Assembly (NCBI GenBank): GCA_964645835.1
Contig: CAZYDG010000072.1
Span: forward strand, 124,001 to 188,000
From: CAZBME01 sp964645835
Lineage (GTDB): Bacteria > Desulfobacterota > Syntrophia > Syntrophales > UBA8958
Reading direction: 5' to 3'
DNA length: 64,000 nucleotides
The notes under the pieces are model-generated. The model had not been told where the DNA came from and searched no databases. It was given only the letters and a program-made list of their open reading frames with translations. This document shows, piece after piece, positions 57,573-64,000 of this stretch. Position 1 is the stretch's first letter, and each line of letters begins with the position of its first letter. The position numbers were made by a program, and so were the translations under genes.

Positions 57573-59084
57573 TTATCCTGCAAAGGTAGCTTCAAATTCC
57601 GTCATGACATCCTTCAACTTCTTCTCAAGATCAGGACTGATAATCTGCTTTTCATCGATTTCTTTGAGGACTTCAGCATACTTGCCTTTTACAAAGGAAA
57701 GGAGTTGAGCTTCGTAATCTTTGAGTTTTTCGACTTCATGTCTATCCAAGAACCCTTTTGCACCGGCAAACAGGATTAGGACTTCTTCGGCCAGCGACAT
57801 GGGCTGGAACTGCGGCTGTTTCAAAATTTCAACAAGACGAACACCACGATCAAGCTGGGCCTGCGTTGATTTGTCCAAGTCGCTTCCGAACGATGCGAAG
57901 GCAGCCAGTTCGCGGAACTGGGCGAGATCGAGTTTAAGAGTTCCCGCCACCTGCTTCATGGCCTTTACCTGCGCGGCGCCACCGACGCGGGAGACGGAAA
58001 TACCGACATTGATGGCCGGGCGGACACCGGAGTAGAAAAGACTCGGCTCCAAAAAGACCTGCCCATCCGTAATGGAAATAACGTTTGTGGGAATGTATGC
58101 CGACACGTCACCGGCCTGCGTCTCGATAACCGGAAGGGCCGTGAGCGAACCTCCACCCAGGTCCGCGCTAACACGGGCTGCACGCTCGAGAAGACGGGAA
58201 TGGTTGTAGAAAATATCTCCGGGATAGGCCTCGCGTCCCGGCGGTCTTCGAAGAAGAAGTGAAATCTGCCGATAGGCCACAGCTTGCTTGGAAAGATCAT
58301 CATAGACGATCAAGGCATCCTGACCACGATCACGGAAGTACTCGCCGATGCTGCATCCAGCGAATGCGGCAACGTACTGAAGGGTTGCAGGTTCACTGGC
58401 GCTGGCGGAAACAACGCACGTATAGGACAATGCATCGTGCTTCCTGAGGTTCTCAACGATCTGGGCCACCGTCGACTTCTTCTGTCCGATGGCAACGTAG
58501 ATACACTTGATCCCCGTGGTCTTCTGACGGATGATGGCATCGATGCAGATAGCAGTCTTCCCGATCTGGCGGTCGCCGATGACGAGTTCGCGCTGGCCGC
58601 GGCCAATAGGCGTCATGGCATCGACGGCTTTGAGGCCTGTATACATGGGCTGATTAACGGGCTGCCGCTGAATAACGCCGGGGGCGATCATTTCGATACG
58701 CCGGAATTCCGAGGTCTCAATGGGTCCCTTACCGTCGATGGGCGCACCCGTCGCATCGATAACGCGTCCGAGAACGGCCTCGCCGACTGGAACCTGTGCG
58801 ATCTTGCCTGTACGTTTGACGATATCGCCTTCTTTAATATGGGTAACTTCACCCAAAACGGCAACACCGACATTATCCCTTTCAAGGTTCAAAACCATGC
58901 CCAGGATGCCGCCGGGAAATTCAAGCAACTCCATGGCCATTGCATTCTGGACACCGTAAACTCTGGCAATACCGTCACCAACGGAAAGTACTGTCCCTGT
59001 TTCACTAATATCCAGTTTTTTCTCATAATCCTTGATTTGTTTGGATATGATTTGACTGATTTCTTCTGCCCTAATTGTATCCAT
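57573..59084 (-). CDS. atpA: ATP synthase F1 alpha subunit
   Basis: This 503-residue subunit carries the P-loop GDRQIGKTAI, SASASEPATLQY, DDLSKQAVAYRQISLLLRRPPGREAYPGDIFY and the VGGAAQVKAMKQVAGTLKLDLAQ segment. The N-terminal extension AEEISQIISKQIKDYEKK binds the delta/stalk. GGAGGAAGT precedes the ATG. Located between atpH and atpG. Confidence 0.97.
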   Translation of the reverse strand: MDTIRAEEISQIISKQIKDYEKKLDISETGTVLSVGDGIARVYGVQNAMAMELLEFPGGILGMVLNLERDNVGVAVLGEVTHIKEGDIVKRTGKIAQVPVGEAVLGRVIDATGAPIDGKGPIETSEFRRIEMIAPGVIQRQPVNQPMYTGLKAVDAMTPIGRGQRELVIGDRQIGKTAICIDAIIRQKTTGIKCIYVAIGQKKSTVAQIVENLRKHDALSYTCVVSASASEPATLQYVAAFAGCSIGEYFRDRGQDALIVYDDLSKQAVAYRQISLLLRRPPGREAYPGDIFYNHSRLLERAARVSADLGGGSLTALPVIETQAGDVSAYIPTNVISITDGQVFLEPSLFYSGVRPAINVGISVSRVGGAAQVKAMKQVAGTLKLDLAQFRELAAFASFGSDLDKSTQAQLDRGVRLVEILKQPQFQPMSLAEEVLILFAGAKGFLDRHEVEKLKDYEAQLLSFVKGKYAEVLKEIDEKQIISPDLEKKLKDVMTEFEATFAG

Positions 59085-59087
59085 GCG

Positions 59088-59633
59088 CTATACTTCCTCC
59101 CCTAAGAGATTCCTTATATTATTCAGTTGGGTCTTTATACTATTATCATAGAGGGTGTCCCCAACGCTGACGACTATGCCGCCGAGCAAGGATTGATCCT
59201 CTGTTACAGTCATCTGGACCTGCTTTCCCGTTTGCGCTTCCAAACCATCATGGAGTCCCTTCTCCAATTCCGGCGACAAGGCAAAGGCGGTTTTCACACT
59301 GACCCTCACTGTCTTTAGGGCCTCGTCCATCATCTCTCGATAGGATTCGACGATGTCTGCAAGGATGACAATCCGCTGTTTGTCAGCCAGAAGCTTCAAA
59401 AAGTTCGCCGTAACCCCGGAGATATTCGTTTTAGCCATAATAGACTCAACGACGGATTTTTTTTCCATCTGGTCAAATATGGGATTGGCCAAAAATCCTC
59501 TTAAATCCTCATTCCCCTCAACGATGGAGGAGAAACCGCTTAGCTCCCGATAATAGTTTTCGAGTTGCTTTTCCTCGACGGCAATCTCAAAAAACGCCCG
59601 GGCATATCGTTTGGCAATCGTGCTTCCGGTCAA
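59088..59633 (-). CDS. atpH: ATP synthase F1 delta subunit
   Basis: This 181-residue stator subunit begins IAKRYARAFFEIAVEEKQLE and has the C-terminal VKTAFALSPELEKGLHDGLE and LLGGIVVSVGDTLYDNSIKTQL segments of the OSCP/delta family. The start is TTG 59633, overlapping the atpF stop (TTGA), with AAGGTGG upstream; no ATG is available before the conserved region. Length is standard for delta. Confidence 0.93.
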   Translation of the reverse strand: MTGSTIAKRYARAFFEIAVEEKQLENYYRELSGFSSIVEGNEDLRGFLANPIFDQMEKKSVVESIMAKTNISGVTANFLKLLADKQRIVILADIVESYREMMDEALKTVRVSVKTAFALSPELEKGLHDGLEAQTGKQVQMTVTEDQSLLGGIVVSVGDTLYDNSIKTQLNNIRNLLGEEV

Positions 59634-60232
59634 TGTTTAATCACCACCTTATCCAAATAGTCTCGAACCATATTGTCATGATCCTGAGCCGTAATGCTTC
59701 TCTTCAAAATTTCTTCCGCCATTTGCACAGAAAGTTGCACGGCCTCTTGTCTTAGCTGTTGGCTTGCACCCTTGAATTCCTGTTCCATGCGGGCCTTCGT
59801 ATCTTCTTCAATTTTAGCAGCCGCCTTCTTGGCATCCTCGATGATCTTTTCCTTCTCGACCATGCCCTGGGCCTTGATCATCTCGACAATGCCATCGATT
59901 TCGATAGTGGCTTTCTCCAACTTGGCTTCGTATTCCTTATATTTTTTGTTCGCTTCTTCTTTCGCGACCTCGGCTTCATCCAGTGAGGTCTTGATGTCTA
60001 CACGTCTGCCGCTGAAGAATTCCTTGATTTTCTTGGCCAGGAACCACCAAAGGAAACCGACCAGAATAGTAAAATTCATCATTCGCCAGGCAAAGTCTTT
60101 CCACTCGGCCATGCCGGGGCCGTGGTGCGCGCCGCCTTCACTGGATGCAAACGCTGCCGCCGCCGTCAGCAGTACCGCCGCCAAAGCAAGCAGGATGGAC
60201 TTCGCCGTTTGTCTGGAACAAACTTTTTTCAT
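59630..60232 (-). CDS. atpF: ATP synthase F0 b subunit with extra N-terminal signal-like segment
   Basis: This 200-residue stator subunit has a transmembrane helix (about 51-66: FTILVGFLWWFLAKKI) and a long coiled coil with charged repeats. Before the helix is a signal-peptide-like segment (residues 1-29, SILLALAAVLLTAAAAFASS), which many deltaproteobacterial AtpF proteins have. It overlaps atpF' by 4 nt and atpH by 4 nt. With atpF' it would form a b/b' heterodimer stalk. Subunit a and c genes are not in this window. Confidence 0.92.
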   Translation of the reverse strand: MKKVCSRQTAKSILLALAAVLLTAAAAFASSEGGAHHGPGMAEWKDFAWRMMNFTILVGFLWWFLAKKIKEFFSGRRVDIKTSLDEAEVAKEEANKKYKEYEAKLEKATIEIDGIVEMIKAQGMVEKEKIIEDAKKAAAKIEEDTKARMEQEFKGASQQLRQEAVQLSVQMAEEILKRSITAQDHDNMVRDYLDKVVIKH

Positions 60233-60657
60233 TGAAGACTCCTTCCCAACACTTTTTCCGCAATTTCCGCCGATATCTTCTGAGACTGGCCTTTCAGGAT
60301 CTGCCTCGCCGCATCGACTTCTTTGGAAACCCGACCCTGAAATTCCGCTAGCATGGCGGGAATTTTACTTCTCTTCTCGTCGACAATCGCCTTGGCCTGG
60401 TCCGCAGCATCCTTCAAAATTTCGGATTTCACGCCGACAGCATTTTGTTTTGCCTGACGGAGCTTCTCTTCATACTCCAGTACCTTCTGCTCGGCCGTTG
60501 CATTGAGACGCTTGATCTCTTCATCGGAATCCAGCAGAATCTTTTTTCTCTTCTCAATAATCGAGAGGATCGGTTTGTAAAGAAGCATGTTAAGGATCGC
60601 CATCAGAACGAGAAAATTGACAATCTGAATGAAAATGGTAGAATCTAAACTTATCAC
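60229..60657 (-). CDS. atpF': ATP synthase F0 b' subunit
   Basis: This 142-residue stator subunit starts ISLDSTIFIQIVNFLVLMAILNML (transmembrane), then YKPILSIIEKRKKILLDSDE and a coiled coil, ending AEIAEKVLGRSLQ. It lacks the N-terminal extension of atpF. The start is GTG 60657, with GAGG 7 nt upstream. First gene of the atp operon; only 42 nt separate it from the T-run side of a terminator-like hairpin. Confidence 0.9.
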   Translation of the reverse strand: MISLDSTIFIQIVNFLVLMAILNMLLYKPILSIIEKRKKILLDSDEEIKRLNATAEQKVLEYEEKLRQAKQNAVGVKSEILKDAADQAKAIVDEKRSKIPAMLAEFQGRVSKEVDAARQILKGQSQKISAEIAEKVLGRSLQ

Positions 60658-60692
60658 GGTTGAACCTCACGAAAAATATAAATAATGTTTAC

Positions 60693-60730
60693 AAAAAAAA
60701 CCGAATGAAGCAGGTGCGCTTCATCCGGTT
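60693..60730 (-). terminator. Terminator-like hairpin in front of the atp operon
   Basis: Read on the minus strand, AACCGGATGAAGC-GCACCT-GCTTCATTCGGTT (12 of 13 pairs) is followed by eight Ts. It would end transcripts coming from rodA and lies 42 nt before the atpF' start, so any atp promoter must lie upstream of it or overlap it. Confidence 0.75.
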
Positions 60731-60943
60731 TTCATTTCTCGGACAACTCAATACCAGGGTAAACTATTACTTGATCATAGTGTGTGCCGGTTAATAACAG
60801 ACGCACATCAAAACAATGACCATGATTCAAATGCACAGACAATGAAAATTCCTCCAATCCACATAGAGCGCGGTCTACTAATCATAAGAAGCCGGGCTTG
60901 TCAAGCACTTTTTGCCCTGCTCCCAAACAATACAAAAATAATT

Positions 60944-61086
60944 AGCAGGTTGTTGAAAAACTCGATTTTGGGCAGGCTGTCCAAAAATACCCAGATGCAA
61001 GACGCGCAAAAGCTGAGGAATGAGGCGCACATAGAAAACGAAGCTTGCAGCGCAACGCAGCAGATGGGCGTTTTTCAACAGCCTGC
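60944..61086. repeat. Interspersed palindromic repeat, family A, best-preserved copy
   Basis: Ends GCAGGTTGTTGAAAAACTCG and GTTTTTCAACAGCCTGC are inverted with one mismatch over 17. Interior: GATTTTGGGCAGGCTGTCCA, AGATGCAAGACGCGCAAAAG, GAGGAATGAGGCGCACATAG, GAAGCTTGCAGCGCAACGCA. Clean edges suggest a recently moved element. It lies 8 nt beyond the rodA stop. Confidence 0.88.
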
Positions 61087-61094
61087 TTCCGAAT

Positions 61095-62207
61095 TTAGCG
61101 TTGCAGAATATAGCGCCGGGTACTAATATTCATCAGAAGACCAATTCCGGTCATAAGGACAACGATGGCGGAACCACCATAGCTCAAAAACGGCAAGGGT
61201 ACGCCGACAACGGGAAGAATGCCCAGAACCATCCCCATATTGATAAAAACTCCACAAAAAAGTAGCATGGTAATACCATAGGCGATCAGGGTCCCGAGAT
61301 AGTCTCTGGAGTGCATGGCAATTTTGAGACCCCAGAGGATAAGAATCAAAAACATGGAAATCAGAATTAAGCCCCCCAGAAAGCCCCATTCCTCGGCAAA
61401 GACCGAAAAAACGAAGTCCGTCTGCTGTTCCGGTAAAAACTTCAGTTGTGTCTGCGTTCCCTTCAAATAGCCTTTCCCCAAAAAACCACCGGAGCCAACT
61501 GCTATCATCGACTGTATGATATGGTATCCGGCGCCGAGAGGGTCCCGTTCGGGACTGAAGAACATCAGAATACGATCCTTCTGATAATCACGCATAAAAT
61601 GCCAGGCGACTGGCATCATGACCAGGGCACCGACACTTGCAACGAGAATGGCCTGGAGACGAATACCGACAAAAAGGACAAAGACGCAAAAGATCAGAAA
61701 ATGCATAAGGGCAGTACCCAGATCGGGTTGCCGGATAATCAAAACAAAGGGGAGAATCATTATAAAGAAAGGTATCCACAAGTCTTTCAGATCGTAGCCT
61801 CCACTGGCCCGGTGATCATTAAAATAGCGGGCCAAGGCGAGAATCAGCGTCAATTTTGATATTTCCGATGGCTGAAAAGAAAAGCCGCCGATAGCAAACC
61901 AGCGTTGTGATCCATGGGTCGTGAAACCGTAAATGGCTACGACAATCAGCAGCAGCAAAGACGCCCCATAAAGGACATAGACGTACTGGTTGATGACCCT
62001 GTAATCCACGAAAAAGGCCATGATCATAAAAAGCAGGCCGATCATGATCCATTGCATCTGCTTAATATATAAAGGAGAATGTTTAGCAGACACTAAACTG
62101 AAGCCGGTGCTGTAAATATTCATGACGCCGATGGCGCATATACCCAGCACCAGGATCAATAAAGTCCAATCAAAATTCAAGAACAATTGCCTATCAAACT
62201 TGAGCAT
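61095..62207 (-). CDS. rodA: Rod-shape SEDS glycosyltransferase RodA
   Basis: This 370-residue polytopic membrane protein (about ten helices) polymerises lipid II for cell elongation together with PBP2. Conserved SEDS segments: SFQPSEISKLTLILALARYF (with the essential polar residues), IIRQPDLGTALMHFLI, FLPEQQTDFVFSVFAEEWGFLGG and GVPLPFLSYGGSAIVV. RodA rather than FtsW by the neighbouring mrdA gene, 18 nt upstream on the same strand. Confidence 0.95.
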   Translation of the reverse strand: MLKFDRQLFLNFDWTLLILVLGICAIGVMNIYSTGFSLVSAKHSPLYIKQMQWIMIGLLFMIMAFFVDYRVINQYVYVLYGASLLLLIVVAIYGFTTHGSQRWFAIGGFSFQPSEISKLTLILALARYFNDHRASGGYDLKDLWIPFFIMILPFVLIIRQPDLGTALMHFLIFCVFVLFVGIRLQAILVASVGALVMMPVAWHFMRDYQKDRILMFFSPERDPLGAGYHIIQSMIAVGSGGFLGKGYLKGTQTQLKFLPEQQTDFVFSVFAEEWGFLGGLILISMFLILILWGLKIAMHSRDYLGTLIAYGITMLLFCGVFINMGMVLGILPVVGVPLPFLSYGGSAIVVLMTGIGLLMNISTRRYILQR

Positions 62208-62225
62208 TGCAACATCTCCGTACCG

Positions 62226-64000
62226 TCAGGATTCTTCCTCTTCTTCAATAGCCTCCTGTTCCTGAGGAATCAGGGGCTGCTGTGTGGATTTCACTGCCGC
62301 CGGAGGCTTGCCGGCATCCTTTTTGTTTTGAAAATAGGCGTCTATGACCTTTCTGGCCACAGGGGCCGCAGCCGATCCACCATGGCCTGCATTTTCCATA
62401 ATGACCGCCACGGCGATCTCAGGCTGCTTGAAGGGGGCAAAGCAAACGAAGAGGGCATGATCCCGAAATCTGGCAGAAACGATCTTGAGTTTTCGTGCTT
62501 TATCTTCCGAAGGCAATCCGATAACCTGTGCTGTCCCCGTTTTACCGGCAACATCGGCCTCAGGACGCCGCAATGCGCCCCCCGTGCCGCCGCCTTCGTT
62601 GACAACCCCCCACAGACCGGAATTAATCTGGGCGATCGTTTCCGGACGAAAACCAAGAATGCTCCTCTTTTCCGCCGGAAATTCCTTCACAACCTTGCCA
62701 TCCACAGCCTCGATCTGTTTGATGAGCCGGGAACGGAAAACGGTCCCCCCGTTGGCCAGGGCACTGTATGCCGATACGAGTTGCAGGGGCGTAACGAGGT
62801 CAAAACCCTGCCCAATGGCGATGGGAATCGTCTCTCCCGGTTGCCACGGTTCTTTCATCCTCGCCAGTTTCCATTGCCTGGTAGGCACGAGACCCGGTTT
62901 CTCACGGGGCAAATCCAATCCCGTTACGCTGCCGAAGCCCAGTCGTTGGGCATAAACGGCCATCCTGTCGACGCCTAGCATCTTGCCCAGATTATAAAAA
63001 TAGACATCGCAAGACTCCACAAGGGCGCGGTGCAGGCTGACCCAACCGTGGCCATGTTTTTGCCAGCACCGGTAGGTCCTGTTCCCCAGAGTGAAGGCGC
63101 CGTTGCAGAAGAATTTCGTATCCTCTTTTATGAGGCCTTCTTCCAGGGCAGCGGCGGCAGCAACGATCTTGTAAGTCGATCCGGGGGGGTACTGACCTGA
63201 TACAGCGCGGTTCTCCATGGGATGGAGGAGATTCTTTGATAATTTCTCCCATTCCTTGGTCGTAATGCCTCCGTTAAACAGATTGGGGTCAAAGGATGGC
63301 GAACTGACAAGGGCAAGAATCGATCCATCCCTGGGATCCATAACCACAACGGCGCCCGGTCTGCCCTCGACGGCCGCCCACGCTGCCTCCTGTAGCCTGG
63401 CATCAATGGTCAGCATAACATTATAACCCGCTACGGGTTCCACCCGCCCCAAGGCCTTGACCACCTTGCCGATAACGTTGACTTCCACCTGTTCGGCGCC
63501 GCTCTTACCGCCAAGATAGGCATCCAGGTATTTCTCAATGCCATATTTGCCAACCGTATCACCGGGGGAAAGATCATCCATGTCATTCTTATCCAGTTCT
63601 TCCTGGCTGACCTCCCCGGTGTAACCAATCACCTGGGCAAGCATCTCCCCTGAAACGTATTTCCGCACCGGCACGACTTCAGCGACAACACCCGGTAAAT
63701 CCAGGGCATGTGTTTCGATGACGGCGAGCTTATCTCGACTGATATTCTTTTCTATCCTTATGGGAACAAATGGCTGAACACGGCCCGTCGGTACGATATC
63801 CGTCACCAACGTTAACCCCCGTTCTGCGTAAAAACGTTCGATCTTTTCGAGGATGGCGCCAACCTGACCGGCACGGTTGGGAACATAGATCAGATCAAAG
63901 GCCGGTTGATTATCGACGAGAACCTGTCGGCGGCTGTCCATGATCAGTCCGCGCAGAGGCTTGATCTTTCTCAGGCGGACGCTGTTATTCTCCGATCGCA
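62226..64000 (-). CDS. mrdA: Penicillin-binding protein 2 (5' end outside window)
   Basis: This elongation-specific transpeptidase partners RodA. The reading frame is open to the window edge: NSVRLRKIKPLRGLIMDSRR matches the usual segment just after the N-terminal helix, so ATG 63941 is internal, and only the extreme N terminus is missing. The dimerisation domain is followed by the transpeptidase with GSTYKIV (S-x-x-K), ESCDVYFYNLG (S-x-N) and AGKTGTAQV (KTG). The C terminus is a short acidic tail rich in Glu. Confidence 0.95.
   Translation of the reverse strand, partial: RSENNSVRLRKIKPLRGLIMDSRRQVLVDNQPAFDLIYVPNRAGQVGAILEKIERFYAERGLTLVTDIVPTGRVQPFVPIRIEKNISRDKLAVIETHALDLPGVVAEVVPVRKYVSGEMLAQVIGYTGEVSQEELDKNDMDDLSPGDTVGKYGIEKYLDAYLGGKSGAEQVEVNVIGKVVKALGRVEPVAGYNVMLTIDARLQEAAWAAVEGRPGAVVVMDPRDGSILALVSSPSFDPNLFNGGITTKEWEKLSKNLLHPMENRAVSGQYPPGSTYKIVAAAAALEEGLIKEDTKFFCNGAFTLGNRTYRCWQKHGHGWVSLHRALVESCDVYFYNLGKMLGVDRMAVYAQRLGFGSVTGLDLPREKPGLVPTRQWKLARMKEPWQPGETIPIAIGQGFDLVTPLQLVSAYSALANGGTVFRSRLIKQIEAVDGKVVKEFPAEKRSILGFRPETIAQINSGLWGVVNEGGGTGGALRRPEADVAGKTGTAQVIGLPSEDKARKLKIVSARFRDHALFVCFAPFKQPEIAVAVIMENAGHGGSAAAPVARKVIDAYFQNKKDAGKPPAAVKSTQQPLIPQEQEAIEEEEES

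Noticed and set aside
1..64000. CRISPR arrays, prophage, integrase or complete insertion sequence
   Set aside because: No regularly spaced direct repeats, no transposase or integrase frame, and no phage structural genes were seen; the repeats are palindromic and dispersed.
1..64000. tRNA or rRNA genes
   Set aside because: No cloverleaf with GTTCGA-type T-loop and CCA end, and no rRNA-like conserved stretch, was recognised in the intergenic gaps.

Overview
The window comes from the chromosome of a Gram-negative strict or near-strict anaerobe. The gene set best fits a Syntrophus/Smithella-type member of the Desulfobacterota (old Deltaproteobacteria). The pointers are an outer-membrane lipid transport (Mla) locus, an F1 ATP synthase cluster with paired b and b' subunits and no a/c genes beside it, an adenosylcobalamin-dependent ribonucleotide reductase, a rubredoxin/rubrerythrin/flavodiiron oxygen-defence group, an aldehyde:ferredoxin oxidoreductase, and a selenium-type LysR regulator next to DUF3343. 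This placement is inference from gene content; no rRNA or tRNA gene is visible.

Layout. 1-6096, minus strand: membrane protein, mutS, lytic transglycosylase, mlaE, mlaF, mlaD (cut by the window edge), tightly packed. 6131-8989, minus: rubrerythrin, rubredoxin, a secreted hemopexin-repeat protein and a flavodiiron protein. 9394-12469: cell-wall genes (MtgA, LysM-NlpC/P60, OmpA-like lipoprotein). 12553-17565, plus: aconitase, NADP-isocitrate dehydrogenase, cyclase-family hydrolase, rlmN. 17781-20337, plus: SbmA/PMP-type ABC transporter and SAM hydrolase, then three short minus-strand genes, including a 29-residue ribosomal-type basic peptide. 21827-25538, plus: GAF-PAS membrane protein and nrdJ. 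25542-31118, minus: MurU and AmgK homologues, a lipoprotein, a glycosyltransferase, a DUF4922 protein and an M15 peptidase, which look like a glycan salvage operon. 31393-33746, plus: receiver-TPR protein and a minimal histidine kinase. 33997-41723, minus: SpoIID-like protein, mazG, HD protein, ATE-like transferase, cyclophilin, RCC1-propeller lipoprotein, and queC, queE, queD. 42075-44738, plus: tungsten-type AOR and an ATC-hydrolase-like protein. 44812-50512, minus: DUF3047, an Fe-S/VTT fusion, rhodanese, MauE-like protein, and an alkyl-sulfatase-like metallo-hydrolase. 50694-52250, plus: a serine hydrolase broken by one in-frame TGA. 52416-53619, minus: DUF3343 and the selenium-type LysR. 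Then greA, the atpF'-F-H-A-G-D-C operon (minus), rodA and mrdA (cut by the window edge).

Interspersed repeats are prominent. One palindromic family (ends like GCAGGCTGTTGAAAAAC) recurs in many intergenic gaps and supplies the stop codon of queE. A second family (GGATTTTTCCC...GGGAAAAATC) has three copies in one orientation. Neither encodes a protein. The most unusual protein-level items are the AmgK/MurU/DUF4922 operon, the Fe-S-VTT fusion with its periplasmic rhodanese partner, and a lytic transglycosylase that seems to start at ATT. At DNA level the most striking item is a perfect 19-bp inverted repeat inside a glycosyltransferase gene.
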